The notes beneath the pieces were generated by a model. That model searched no databases. It was not told the DNA's origin and worked only from the letters and a program-made list of their open reading frames with translations. Below, piece by piece: positions 17,128-25,883 of a DNA stretch of 64,000 nucleotides. Made by a program: the position numbers and the translations under genes. Position 1 is the stretch's first letter. Every line of letters starts with the position of its first letter. Source of the stretch: Sphingobacterium populi (GTDB lineage: Bacteria > Bacteroidota > Bacteroidia > Sphingobacteriales > Sphingobacteriaceae); contig NZ_LQXS01000001.1 in the NCBI RefSeq assembly GCF_001586775.1, positions 682,001-746,000 of the forward strand, given 5' to 3'.

Positions 17128-17696
17128 TTTATCAATAACTCCTTTGTGTGTGCGTTCAACACCGAAATCTTGTGCTGAAGATCTCCTTTTAACTCGTTTC
17201 TCATGGCTTGCATCAATGCCAAGGTTTCATCAATTTCTTCCGGTATAAGTTCTTGCAGCAATTCTTTCACGCGCTTAGCGATCGTGGGCGATTTGCCATT
17301 GGTCGATATGCCAATCTTGAGATCACCTTTTTGTACAACAGATCCTAGATAGAAATCACACAAGCTAGGTTTATCGGCTACGTTAAGTAAAATATGCTTG
17401 GCGCTCGCTAATTTTCTTACCCAATGGTTTAAATCCGCATTATCCGTTGCTAAAATAGCCACATCAATCCCATCTAAATCCGCTTCTTTAAATGACCTTT
17501 GCGACACAACAACGGTCGCTCGATCACGTACAAATGCAGAGAAATCGTCGCTGATCTCTTCTGCCACTACATGCACCTTAGCCTGCGGCGAATTATTTAA
17601 AATAGCCTGTAGTTTTTCGAGCCCGACCGGCCCCGCGCCTACTACCAAAGTCTGAATCTGGTGCATCTTTATATATATGGGAAACAAGGTGTTCAT
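17124..17696 (-). CDS. Precorrin-2 dehydrogenase / sirohydrochlorin ferrochelatase-type protein (siroheme synthesis)
   Basis: This 190-residue protein corresponds to the N-terminal half of CysG, or Met8/SirC. It starts LFPIYIKMHQIQTLVVGAGPVGLEKL, the NAD-binding fold of precorrin-2 dehydrogenases, and has GISTNGKSPTIAKRVKELLQ, the conserved ISTNGxSP segment. It oxidises precorrin-2 to sirohydrochlorin with NAD and may also insert iron, giving siroheme. Siroheme is the cofactor of the sulfite reductase encoded two genes upstream. The C-terminal methyltransferase half of CysG is a separate gene here, cobA, four bases before it. Whether this short form also does the chelation cannot be told from the sequence. 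Confidence 0.92.
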   Translation of the reverse strand: MNTLFPIYIKMHQIQTLVVGAGPVGLEKLQAILNNSPQAKVHVVAEEISDDFSAFVRDRATVVVSQRSFKEADLDGIDVAILATDNADLNHWVRKLASAKHILLNVADKPSLCDFYLGSVVQKGDLKIGISTNGKSPTIAKRVKELLQELIPEEIDETLALMQAMRNELKGDLQHKISVLNAHTKELLIK

Positions 17697-17700
17697 ACGG

Positions 17701-18465
17701 CTAATAGTTTTTTTCTACCTGCTCCATGACTGCTGCAAATTCGCGATGCTTGGCGACAACTTCGCCCACCACGATGATTGCTGGCGCGCCTAATTCGGCA
17801 TTGCGTACTTGATCAACGATTGTGTCTATAGTGCCTAGCACGATACGTTCTTCGTTCGTAGAACCGTTTTGTATCACAGCGATAGGTAATGTGTTTTTCC
17901 CCTCGCGCTGATAGGTCGATGCGATTTCTGCTAACTTAGCAAATCCCATAAGGATCACAACGGTAGCCGTACTTTTGACGGCAAGTTGTATATCTTCGGA
18001 TAGCTGCGTATCCGACTTTGATCCCGTAATCACCCAAAAGCTTTCCGCAATATGGCGATACGTTAGCGGAATCTGTTGTAATCCTGTTAGAGAAATTGAA
18101 GAAGAAATACCAGGAACGACCGCAGTTTTAATATGGTGTGCATGGGCATAATCTAATTCTTCGCCGCCTCTGCCAAATACAAACGGATCGCCTCCTTTCA
18201 AACGCACCACATGACCATAATTCATTGCATAATCAACCAGTAGCTTGTTGATTTCATCTTGTGAAGTAGATAATCGTTCCGCACGCTTACCAACGTATAC
18301 TTTGACACAATCAGGCTTTGCGTGTTCCAAGAGCTCATCATTAACCAAAGCATCATACAAGATCACATCTGCTTCGCGAATGGCTTTAATACCTTTTAAG
18401 GTGATTAATTCCGCGTCGCCAGGACCTGCTCCTACTAAGGTGATAAATGGTTTTATATCTTTCAT
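17701..18465 (-). CDS. cobA: Uroporphyrinogen-III C-methyltransferase
   Basis: This 254-residue methyltransferase adds two methyl groups from S-adenosylmethionine to uroporphyrinogen III, giving precorrin-2. Family motifs are ITLVGAGPGDAELITLKG at the N-terminus, VILYDALVN, VRLKGGDPFVFGRGGEE, and VVPGISSS. It is followed by the siroheme dehydrogenase gene after four bases and preceded by sulfite reductase after 29 bases. The clustering shows that its product is directed to siroheme for sulfite reduction rather than cobalamin; no other cobalamin genes are nearby. Confidence 0.95.
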   Translation of the reverse strand: MKDIKPFITLVGAGPGDAELITLKGIKAIREADVILYDALVNDELLEHAKPDCVKVYVGKRAERLSTSQDEINKLLVDYAMNYGHVVRLKGGDPFVFGRGGEELDYAHAHHIKTAVVPGISSSISLTGLQQIPLTYRHIAESFWVITGSKSDTQLSEDIQLAVKSTATVVILMGFAKLAEIASTYQREGKNTLPIAVIQNGSTNEERIVLGTIDTIVDQVRNAELGAPAIIVVGEVVAKHREFAAVMEQVEKNY

Positions 18466-18494
18466 TCGGTGTCTTTTCTTGTTTTGCTTAGTTA

Positions 18495-20600
18495 TTAGGT
18501 GTTAGCTACACGCAGGGCTTCTCTTCGCTCCACAGCTTCCAAATAAAAAGCTGTAGCTTGTGTTAGGTAAGCTTCTGCAAATTCTTTAGAGGGCTCAAAC
18601 TTATTGATTTGTAATACTCTCTCTGAGAATGATTGGGGAAAGGAAAATAATGCTTCTTGCACAAATTTTGTATCAAACTCTGCAATCACTTGTGCTTGCG
18701 TGCTGGCATTCACCCCTTTGTCCAATAGTAATGCTTTGGCTGTGCCCACAAATGAGCTGTAGCTATGATAGATCGCATCAGCATACTGGGCTTTCTCCAA
18801 AGCTTGTCGTGCCCAATCAATTTTTTCTTCTGATTCGAACAACAACGTCGCTACTAAATCAATGACCACACCGGCACACTCTCCTACACCAATGGCGGTC
18901 GAAAACGTACCTTCGTGCCCCCAATCTACAAACTCATCTTCTGTCAGCGTTGTCAAATCTGCTAAGGGTTTCAACAAGCGGTAGAAATAATCTTTGCTCT
19001 GCCGTTCGTAATAAGCATGAAATTTTTCGTCGAATTCGCGATTATTCTTAAAGTCAATCAATAATACATCTGCGACTTGCAGTACACGTTTTGTGGGTAC
19101 CTTGATGACGCGCTCAGCCACTCTTCCCAGTCCGTCGCCTAAGGTACCACCACCTAGCATGACTTGTGCAGCTGGAACTACTTTCCCGTCAGCCTTTACC
19201 GAGCTTCCATGGAAGCCGATGTGCGCTAAGCCATGTTGCCCGCAGGAATTCATACAACCAGAAATTTTAATCTTTAGCTGTTTCTCGTGAACAAAATCGG
19301 CATGAAATTCATGAATATATTGCTCGATAACACGCGCCATTTCTGTGGAGTTGGAAATACCTAGATTACAAGTATCTGTACCCGGACAGGTTGTGACGTC
19401 TGAAGTACTATCATATCCGGCGCGTGCATAACCTAGCTCATGTAGTAGATTGTAAATATGTGGCAATGACTCTTCGCGTACATATTTAAATAAAAGGTTT
19501 TGATCTTGTGTAATGCGTATATCATCTGCAATATGATCTCTGATACCGTCGACCAGAATCCGTGCTTTGCTCGTGGGGATATCACCGGTAAGCACTTTGA
19601 CATACACTCCAAAATAACCTGCTTGTTTTTGTGCAAATACGTTAGTCTGTTTCCAGATCTCGTAGGCCAAGGGATCCACTGGTGTCGTGCGCTCAATGGC
19701 TGCCATTGGCGCTAAGGGTTGCTCAACAGCATGTAGATCGATAGCGAATTTTTTGGACTTTATAGCTTTTTTCTCCGTCTCGATTAGGCTAAGTACCTCT
19801 TCTAACCCTAGTTTCTGGATTAAGTATTTGAAACGAGCTTTATTGCGGTTGTTGCGCTCTCCATGCCGGTCAAAGACTCGTAATGTAGCTTCCATATAAG
19901 GAATAATCTCATCGGAAGGCAAGAAGTCAAAAATTGGGTGTGCTAGTATGGGTTGCGCTCCTAGGCCTCCTCCCATCATAACCTTGAAACCACGGACCTC
20001 TAAGCCATCAATAACCTTCACTTTTGGTATAAAACCAAAGTCATGGATATATGAAAATGCTGAATCCTTTTCGCTCGATGAGAACGATATCTTAATTTTA
20101 CGACCCATCTCCGCACATATAGGGTTACGTAAGAAATATAAAAATGTAGCATGTGCGTATGGAGATACATCAAACGGCTCATCTGGATCAATTCCAGCGG
20201 TTGCTGAAGCAGTCACATTACGAACAGTATTTCCGCAAGCTTCTCGCAACGTGATATCATCTTCCGCTAGCTTCGCCCATAATTCTGGCGTTTTATCCAG
20301 ACTCACGTAATGGATCTGTATATCCTGTCTTGTGGTAAGATGAAGATTCTTACTTGCGTACTCATCGGATACATCTGCTATTTTTAATAGCTGCTGAAAA
20401 GTTACGCGGCCAAATGGTAATTTGATACGAACCATCTGCACGCCGGCCTGCCGTTGACCATACACACCGCGCGCAAGGCGCAACGAGCGAAATTTTTCCT
20501 CAGGTAGCGTTCCCGCATGATAATCACGGATTTTCTGCGCTAAGGCAATAATTTCTTGTTCAACGACCGGGTTCTCCAGCTCTGTTCGAAAACTCTGCAT
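18495..20600 (-). CDS. Sulfite reductase hemoprotein (siroheme, 4Fe-4S) with a C-terminal helical extension
   Basis: This 701-residue protein reduces sulfite to sulfide. It has the two-fold ferredoxin-like/siroheme fold: an N-terminal parachute region (RLARGVYGQRQAGVQMVRIK, TTRQDIQIHYV), and the cluster cysteines Cys405 and Cys411 (TCPGTDTCNLG) with Cys449 and Cys453 (SGCMNSCGQHG), the signature of siroheme sulfite and nitrite reductases. Residues from about 570 to 701 are additional to the usual core of 550-600 residues; they look all-helical and recall the HEPN-type tail seen in some Bacteroidota homologues. Gene context (cys genes, siroheme genes) supports sulfite rather than nitrite as substrate. 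It heads the minus-strand operon and shares an intergenic region with the divergent ABC transporter. Confidence 0.9.
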   Translation of the reverse strand: MQSFRTELENPVVEQEIIALAQKIRDYHAGTLPEEKFRSLRLARGVYGQRQAGVQMVRIKLPFGRVTFQQLLKIADVSDEYASKNLHLTTRQDIQIHYVSLDKTPELWAKLAEDDITLREACGNTVRNVTASATAGIDPDEPFDVSPYAHATFLYFLRNPICAEMGRKIKISFSSSEKDSAFSYIHDFGFIPKVKVIDGLEVRGFKVMMGGGLGAQPILAHPIFDFLPSDEIIPYMEATLRVFDRHGERNNRNKARFKYLIQKLGLEEVLSLIETEKKAIKSKKFAIDLHAVEQPLAPMAAIERTTPVDPLAYEIWKQTNVFAQKQAGYFGVYVKVLTGDIPTSKARILVDGIRDHIADDIRITQDQNLLFKYVREESLPHIYNLLHELGYARAGYDSTSDVTTCPGTDTCNLGISNSTEMARVIEQYIHEFHADFVHEKQLKIKISGCMNSCGQHGLAHIGFHGSSVKADGKVVPAAQVMLGGGTLGDGLGRVAERVIKVPTKRVLQVADVLLIDFKNNREFDEKFHAYYERQSKDYFYRLLKPLADLTTLTEDEFVDWGHEGTFSTAIGVGECAGVVIDLVATLLFESEEKIDWARQALEKAQYADAIYHSYSSFVGTAKALLLDKGVNASTQAQVIAEFDTKFVQEALFSFPQSFSERVLQINKFEPSKEFAEAYLTQATAFYLEAVERREALRVANT

Positions 20601-20731
20601 AATCTCTTGTAAATTTCAATACCTTATCTCCGTGGCTAATCATTATCATAATGTCCACAGCACAAATCTAAAAAAAATATATACAAAACCCATAATATCT
20701 ACCAATTTACTATATATTTGTTGGTATAGTT
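20601..20731. promoter_or_regulatory. Shared regulatory region of the sulfur divergon, with an inverted repeat
   Basis: These 131 bases separate the sulfite reductase gene (minus) from the Pst-like transporter operon (plus), so both promoters lie here. TACCAA at 20700-20705 and TTGGTA at 20721-20726 form an inverted repeat with a 15-base AT-rich spacer, ending six bases before the transporter ATG. A bound regulator there would block transcription or translation of the transporter. There is no clear ribosome binding site. A common sulfur-responsive regulator for both sides is inference. Confidence 0.5.
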
Positions 20732-21733
20732 ATGCATGAATTAAGAAGAGTGTACATCAAACACTATGTATTTCAAGTAGTTAGTTTGGTTTTATTAGTT
20801 TTTATAGCCGGATGCGCACCAAAAACAAAAAGGGGTGTGAATGAAAAAGGCGAATTGATGGGGAATATTTCCATCTCTGGCGCATTTGCTTTGTATCCAA
20901 TAGCGATATTATGGAGTGAAGATTTTAAAGCTTTGCATCCAGAGGTTCGGTTCAACATTTCTGCTGGTGGCGCTGGTAAAGGCATTACCGATGTGCTGAC
21001 TAATATGGTCGATATTGGGCTGGTTTCTCGCGATTTGCACCAGCAGGAATTGGATAAGGGTGCCTTCCCTGTTTTTGTAGCTAAAGATGCTGTGATCGGT
21101 ACGATTAATAACGCACACCCCAACTTTGAATTAATTGCTCAGCGCGGATTGACTCGCCAAGAGTTGATTGACGTTTTTGTCACGCAGAAGTATCAAAATT
21201 GGAATGACATAGATGCCCGGTTTGTGGCGCAACCAATCGATGTCTATACGCGATCCGATGCAGCTGGCGCTGCAGAGACATGGGCAAAATTTTTGGGTGT
21301 GAATCAGGAAGATCTGAAAGGAATCGGAATTTTTGGTGACCCTGGTATTGCGCAAGCGATTAGGGATCGACCGCTTTCGATTGGATTTAATAACATTAAT
21401 TACCTCTTCGATCTGAAAACAAAACGTACAAGTGCTGGACTAGCAGTGATACCGATTGATAAAAATGAAAACGGAAAGATCGATCCGGATGAAGATTTTT
21501 ATAGCACACTGCCTAAGCTAACGGAAGCCGTAGCGGCCGATAAGTATCCGAGCCCACCAGCGCGAGATTTGATGTTTGTAATTCATAACGAACAACGAGA
21601 TAATGTACTCTTGAAAGCCTTTATCCAATTTGTATTGGAAAAAGAGCAACAAGGCTATTTATTAGAGAATGGCTACGTTCCGCTTAATGAGCAAGCCATT
21701 GCAAAGGAGAATCAAAAACTGTTAACAAAATGA
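20732..21733 (+). CDS. pstS: PstS-like oxyanion-binding lipoprotein of an ABC transporter
   Basis: This 333-residue protein has a signal helix and a lipobox (VLLVFIAGC, cysteine at about residue 29). It belongs to the phosphate-binding PstS superfamily, but the ligand-contacting segments are variant. The usual GSST- loop reads SISGAFALYP, followed by SAGGAGKGI and DIGLVSRDL; the second-lobe loop reads YTRSDAAGAAETWAKFLG where phosphate binders usually have GSGT. It is followed by two permease genes and an ATPase gene with overlapping starts, so it is the binding protein of that importer. Because the operon is divergent from the sulfate-assimilation genes and has no phoU, sulfate or thiosulfate is a realistic ligand; phosphate remains the default reading of the family. 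Confidence 0.85.
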   Translation: MHELRRVYIKHYVFQVVSLVLLVFIAGCAPKTKRGVNEKGELMGNISISGAFALYPIAILWSEDFKALHPEVRFNISAGGAGKGITDVLTNMVDIGLVSRDLHQQELDKGAFPVFVAKDAVIGTINNAHPNFELIAQRGLTRQELIDVFVTQKYQNWNDIDARFVAQPIDVYTRSDAAGAAETWAKFLGVNQEDLKGIGIFGDPGIAQAIRDRPLSIGFNNINYLFDLKTKRTSAGLAVIPIDKNENGKIDPDEDFYSTLPKLTEAVAADKYPSPPARDLMFVIHNEQRDNVLLKAFIQFVLEKEQQGYLLENGYVPLNEQAIAKENQKLLTK

Positions 21734-22617
21734 CGTACAGACTTTGGGTAGATAAACTGGTACAGTTTGGTTCCGCATTTTTATTAGCTGCGAAGATATT
21801 GGTCGTGTTGATGATTGCGCTGGGGCTAACCATTAAGGCATGGCCGCTACTACAGCATGAAAATTTGTGGGAGATTTTAAGCAGTAGCGTTTGGTCGCCG
21901 CTAAAAGGCCATTTTGGGTTTCTGCCGTTTATTCTCGGTACGATTTGGGTCACTTTAATAGCGCTCATAATATCAGTCCCGTTATGCATAATGGCTTCTA
22001 TTTATCTGGTCGAATTCGCATCAGATCGTTTGCGTAAATCGGTATTACCTTTAATGAATGTACTGGCAGCCATTCCGCCAGTGTTGTATGGCGTGTGGGG
22101 CATTTTGTTTGTAGTACCTATTATCAGTCAATATATCGCACCGCTTTTTGGCATCGAAACGACGGGATTTTCCGTTTTTGCTGGAGGTATAGTATTGGCC
22201 GTGATGATTTTTCCAATACTCATCAGTATCATGGTTGAGGTCATGCAGACTGTTCCGCAAGAATTGAAAGATGCCTCTTTATCATTAGGTGCCACCCATT
22301 GGGAAACCATTGTATCTGTCAGCTTAAGGAAAGCAAAACCCGGTATCATTGCGGCAATTGTATTAGGAATTTCGCGCGCTATAGGCGAAACTATTGCAGT
22401 GCTGATGGTTTGTGGCAACGTGCCGCAGATACCCGCTTCTTGGTTTGACGCTGGTTATCCGATTCCGGCTCTGATTGCCAATAATTTTGGCGAAATGATG
22501 TCGATCCCTATGTATGATGCTGCGCTAATGTTTGCTGCACTTCTACTGTTTGTTATTATTTTTGGATTCAACCTGATCTCTCGGATTGTACTAAGCAGAT
22601 TGGAGGATCATGGCTAG
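21730..22617 (+). CDS. pstC: PstC-like ABC transporter permease
   Basis: This 295-residue inner-membrane protein has about six helices and the EAA loop of importer permeases (ELKDASLSLGATHWETIVSV) on the cytoplasmic side. The segment AIPPVLYGVWGILFVVPI corresponds to the conserved PSVVYG motif of PstC/PstA. SRAIGETIAVLMVCGN matches the PstC signature near the C-terminal helices. Its ATG overlaps the stop of the binding-protein gene by four bases (ATGA) and its end overlaps the next permease gene by eight bases. With that gene it forms the heterodimeric channel of the transporter. Confidence 0.9.
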   Translation: MTYRLWVDKLVQFGSAFLLAAKILVVLMIALGLTIKAWPLLQHENLWEILSSSVWSPLKGHFGFLPFILGTIWVTLIALIISVPLCIMASIYLVEFASDRLRKSVLPLMNVLAAIPPVLYGVWGILFVVPIISQYIAPLFGIETTGFSVFAGGIVLAVMIFPILISIMVEVMQTVPQELKDASLSLGATHWETIVSVSLRKAKPGIIAAIVLGISRAIGETIAVLMVCGNVPQIPASWFDAGYPIPALIANNFGEMMSIPMYDAALMFAALLLFVIIFGFNLISRIVLSRLEDHG

Positions 22618-23482
22618 GCAGTTTCCTAATCAGCAGATCGAATGGCGTCTTCGTAAAGAAAAGATTGCAAAAATTCTGATGCAATTATCCGGTATCCTTA
22701 TTACTGGATCTCTGTTTTTTATTGTAGGTACGATCTTATACAAAGGACTGCCGTATCTATCTTGGGAGATGATTTCACAAGCTCCACAAGGGGGCTTTTA
22801 TTTAGGTAAGGGCGGTGGTATTCTCAACGCGATTCTAGGTTCTTTGTATCTGGCATTAGCATCCACCGGAATCGCTACGCTGGTTGGGATTCCCATCTCA
22901 TTGTACCTCAATTTGTATGTGCCAAAAAATTCTTTTACTGCGCGTAGTGCAAAGTTATTGTTTGATGTCTTATTTGGCATTCCTTCCATCGTATATGGTG
23001 CTATAGCATTCAGTATCATGATCTGGTTGGGAATTCGCGCATCATTGCTGGGAGGAATCATCACCATAACTTTATTGACCATACCGATTGTGGTACGTAC
23101 TATCGACGAGTTGTTAAAAACAGTCCCTATCGACCTGACGCAGGTAACTTTTTCTTTGGGAGCTACGCGATGGGAAGCCGCGCGTGTCGTCCTTAAATAT
23201 ATAAGGCCGGGCATATTTACTGCCATTTTATTGGCTTTTGGTCGCGCTATCGGCGATGTAGCTGGCGTATTACTCACGACTGGATTCAGTGACAATATGC
23301 CCAAATATATCGATGAGCCAGCCGCTACGTTGCCTCTGGCTATCTTCTTTCAATTAAGCAGTCCGATTCCCGAAGTACAAGGAAGAGCATATGCATCCGC
23401 TTTGGTTCTGACATTCATTATTTTATTCATCGTTTTATGCACACACTTACTAGCAGCGAAACAAAAGAAACACAAGCTTTGA
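22610..23482 (+). CDS. pstA: PstA-like ABC transporter permease
   Basis: This 290-residue permease has six predicted helices, the motif GIPSIVYGAIAF, and an EAA loop (DLTQVTFSLGATRWEAARVV) followed by AFGRAIGDVAGVLLT, all features of PstA. It begins eight bases before the end of the pstC-like gene. Its 3' end overlaps the proposed start of the ATPase gene by 46 bases, which is long for this operon and leaves the ATPase start open. No PhoU gene follows the operon, which differs from the common pstSCAB-phoU order. Confidence 0.9.
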   Translation: MARQFPNQQIEWRLRKEKIAKILMQLSGILITGSLFFIVGTILYKGLPYLSWEMISQAPQGGFYLGKGGGILNAILGSLYLALASTGIATLVGIPISLYLNLYVPKNSFTARSAKLLFDVLFGIPSIVYGAIAFSIMIWLGIRASLLGGIITITLLTIPIVVRTIDELLKTVPIDLTQVTFSLGATRWEAARVVLKYIRPGIFTAILLAFGRAIGDVAGVLLTTGFSDNMPKYIDEPAATLPLAIFFQLSSPIPEVQGRAYASALVLTFIILFIVLCTHLLAAKQKKHKL

Positions 23483-24249
23483 TCGACACCGCCGTGAAGC
23501 CATTGATACAGATTAAAGATCTGAATGTACATATCGAGGGAAAACAAATCTTGAAAAACGTCAGTTTGGACATCCCCAATAACTCCATTACCTCGATCAT
23601 CGGTCCATCGGGATGTGGCAAAACCACTTTATTGAAAACCCTTAATCGTTTACTGGATGATAGTAAGGAAGTACAAGTGAGCGGCTCAGTACTGGTGGAT
23701 GGAGATGATATTTACGGCAGAGATGCGGAGGTAACACATATTCGGAAAAAAATGGGCTTGCTGTCGCAAAAACCTTTTCCACTGCCAATGTCCATCTATG
23801 ATAACATTGTATATGGCCCGCGCATTCATGGTGAGCGTGACAAAAATAAGTTGAAACAGATCGCAGAAACGCAGCTCCGTAATGTGGGCTTGTGGGATGA
23901 GGTAAAAGATCGTTTACATACGTCGGCTACTCGATTATCTATTGGTCAACAGCAGCGCTTGTGCCTAGCAAGGGGTTTGGCAGTTCAACCCGAAATTATC
24001 TTAGGCGATGAATCCACCTCGGCCTTAGATCCAATTTCAACACAGACAATTGAAAACCTGCTAATTGACTTGAAAAAAGATTATACCATTGTGCTGGTTA
24101 CGCACATTTTGCGACAAGCCAGACGTGTCTCTGACTATATACTCTTCGTATATCAAGGTGAGGTGGTCGAATTCGGGAAGACCGAAGATATTTTATTAAA
24201 TCCACAGCAAGAGCTCACGAAGCAATATGTAAAAGGATTCATATCCTAA
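23437..24249 (+). CDS. pstB: PstB-like ABC transporter ATPase
   Basis: This 270-residue ATPase energises the transporter. It shows Walker A GPSGCGKTT, Q-loop LLSQKPFPLPMSIYDNIVYG, an ABC signature LSIGQQQRLC (LSGGQ in most PstB), Walker B IILGDE followed by STSALDPIST, and the H-loop VTHIL. The segments MSIYDN, LWDEVKDRLH and SALDPIST are typical of PstB. Departures such as DEST for the usual DEPT mark a side branch of the family. The ATG at 23437 gives a 20-residue N-terminal extension that overlaps the permease gene; a GTG at 23494 would remove most of that overlap. A strong terminator follows six bases after the stop. Confidence 0.9.
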   Translation: MHTLTSSETKETQALIDTAVKPLIQIKDLNVHIEGKQILKNVSLDIPNNSITSIIGPSGCGKTTLLKTLNRLLDDSKEVQVSGSVLVDGDDIYGRDAEVTHIRKKMGLLSQKPFPLPMSIYDNIVYGPRIHGERDKNKLKQIAETQLRNVGLWDEVKDRLHTSATRLSIGQQQRLCLARGLAVQPEIILGDESTSALDPISTQTIENLLIDLKKDYTIVLVTHILRQARRVSDYILFVYQGEVVEFGKTEDILLNPQQELTKQYVKGFIS

Positions 24250-24250
24250 G

Positions 24251-24290
24251 AAAAGGGGGCTTACAATATCATATTGTAAGCCCCCTTTTT
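24251..24290. terminator. Strong bidirectional rho-independent terminator
   Basis: GGGGGCTTACAATAT at 24255-24269 pairs perfectly with 24271-24285, flanked by AAAA on the left and TTTTT on the right. It can end both the plus-strand transporter operon (stop at 24249) and the minus-strand symporter gene (stop at 24348). Confidence 0.9.
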
Positions 24291-24347
24291 CATTTTCACT
24301 CTATGCTTAGTCAGCTAAAAAGCCAAACATCAGAGCGCAACTATTTA

Positions 24348-25790
24348 TTAGTCTGCCATGTCGTCTTGACGAAATGGCGCTTCTGCATCAAATTCTCCCT
24401 CCCATTTAGCGACTACGACTGTCGCTAAACAGTTGCCAATGACATTAACAGACGTGCGTGCCATATCCATCAGCTCATCAATACCCAAAATAGCAGCAAT
24501 CACGAAAGTAGGTAAACCAAATTGATCAGCGGTGGCTATTAAGATAATCAAGGAAGCACGCGGTACTGCAGCTACGCCTTTGGAAGTAATCATTAGTGTG
24601 AAGGCAATCATTAATTGCTGCCCGAAACTGAGATCCATTCCTGCAGCCTGCGCCACGAATATCGAAGCTAAAGAAAGATAAAGTGAAGTACCATCCAGAT
24701 TGAAACTATATCCGGTTGGGATAACGAATGATACAATTTTCCGTGGTACACCAAAACGTTCCATAGCACTCATAGCCTTAGGCAAAGCCGCATCAGAACT
24801 AGTTGTAGCAAACGCGATAGATACCGGTTCTTTAATAGCAGCCAAGAACTGCTTGATTGGTACTTTTAAATAGATCATTACTGGAAATAGCACCAGTAAT
24901 ATAAAGAATATCAGTGCAATATATAAAGTAGCTAATAGCATGAAGAGATTCTTCAAAATATCGACTCCTAAATGACCAACTGTATATGCCATCGCCGCTC
25001 CTACACCAATAGGTGCAAAGTACATGATAAGATTGGTGAACTTAAACATCGCTTCTGATAAGCTTTCTGTAAATGCCACCATCGGCTTGCGCTTTTCTTC
25101 AGGTACCATCGCAAGTCCAATACCAAATATGACGGCGAACACGACGATCTGTAAGACCTTATTCTCGTAAACTGATTTTACAATATTTTCTGGAAATGTA
25201 TCTCGGAAAAATGAAGCGAACTTATAAATCCCATGTGCTGACTCATCGATGTGTTCCAAAGCGGCCAAATCGGAGGCCGAAACCGTAGAGGTCGATTGTG
25301 GTAATTCTTCGTGCGGCATATTCTCCACATCGATTCCTACACCCGCTTGTGTAATATTTATGGCAGCTAATCCAATAAAAATCGCACAGGTAGTGGCGCA
25401 AAAGAAATACAACAACGATTTCCACGCCATTCGGCCTACTTGTTTTAAGTCGGAATGACCCGCAATACCGTAAACTAACGTAGCAAATAAGATCGGACCG
25501 ACGATCGTTTTGACGAGTTTGATGAATCCCTGACTTAGCGGTTGCAATGCACGAGCTACATTAGGAAAATCCACGCCAATGAAGACACCGAGTGCCATAC
25601 TGGTTAGTATCCAAGTAGTCAGGTTGCGTCTAACTAGCGCATTAAGAACAAGTACAACAGCGGTAACCCAGCGTACGGCCATCATTCCAGTACTGGAAAT
25701 GGAGACAATCTCGAATTCCGAAAGTAAGGTAATGATAGAAGCTAATGCAATGGTTATAAGTGTTACAAAAGCAATTTTTGATTTTTGCAT
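24348..25790 (-). CDS. Dicarboxylate/amino acid:cation symporter (DAACS family, GltP/DctA-like)
   Basis: This 480-residue secondary transporter has eight or more membrane segments. It carries the family's re-entrant loop and substrate motifs: FATTSSDAALPKAM (serine-rich loop), PTGYSFNLDGTSLY (NLDG cation/substrate site) and TSKGVAAVPRASLI, with DELMDMARTSVNVIGN in the last helix. It imports C4-dicarboxylates or acidic amino acids with H+ or Na+. The N-terminus is extended by two extra helices (residues about 1-60) compared with E. coli GltP. It is a single-gene unit: a promoter matching the Bacteroidota consensus lies upstream and the strong terminator at 24251-24290 lies downstream. The exact substrate is not decidable here. 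Confidence 0.9.
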   Translation of the reverse strand: MQKSKIAFVTLITIALASIITLLSEFEIVSISSTGMMAVRWVTAVVLVLNALVRRNLTTWILTSMALGVFIGVDFPNVARALQPLSQGFIKLVKTIVGPILFATLVYGIAGHSDLKQVGRMAWKSLLYFFCATTCAIFIGLAAINITQAGVGIDVENMPHEELPQSTSTVSASDLAALEHIDESAHGIYKFASFFRDTFPENIVKSVYENKVLQIVVFAVIFGIGLAMVPEEKRKPMVAFTESLSEAMFKFTNLIMYFAPIGVGAAMAYTVGHLGVDILKNLFMLLATLYIALIFFILLVLFPVMIYLKVPIKQFLAAIKEPVSIAFATTSSDAALPKAMSAMERFGVPRKIVSFVIPTGYSFNLDGTSLYLSLASIFVAQAAGMDLSFGQQLMIAFTLMITSKGVAAVPRASLIILIATADQFGLPTFVIAAILGIDELMDMARTSVNVIGNCLATVVVAKWEGEFDAEAPFRQDDMAD

Positions 25791-25818
25791 GTAATGTGGT
25801 GGTTTAACCTTATTTCAG

Positions 25819-25849
25819 CAAAAATATAAAAATAGGCGGGTAAACCAAA
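25819..25849 (-). promoter_or_regulatory. Bacteroidota-type promoter of the symporter gene
   Basis: Read on the minus strand, TTTG (complement of 25846-25849) is followed by exactly 19 bases and TATTTTTG (complement of 25819-25826). This matches the TTTG-N19-TAnnTTTG sigma consensus of Bacteroidota. Transcription should start near 25812, giving a leader of about 22 bases before the ATG at 25790. Confidence 0.75.
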
Positions 25850-25883
25850 TGTTCGGGTTGAATTAAGATGCTTTAAAACGGCC

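Noticed and set aside
22798..23304. 168-codon minus-strand frame opposite the pstA-like gene
   Set aside because: It mirrors the hydrophobic codons of a real permease gene; no family or start signal supports it.
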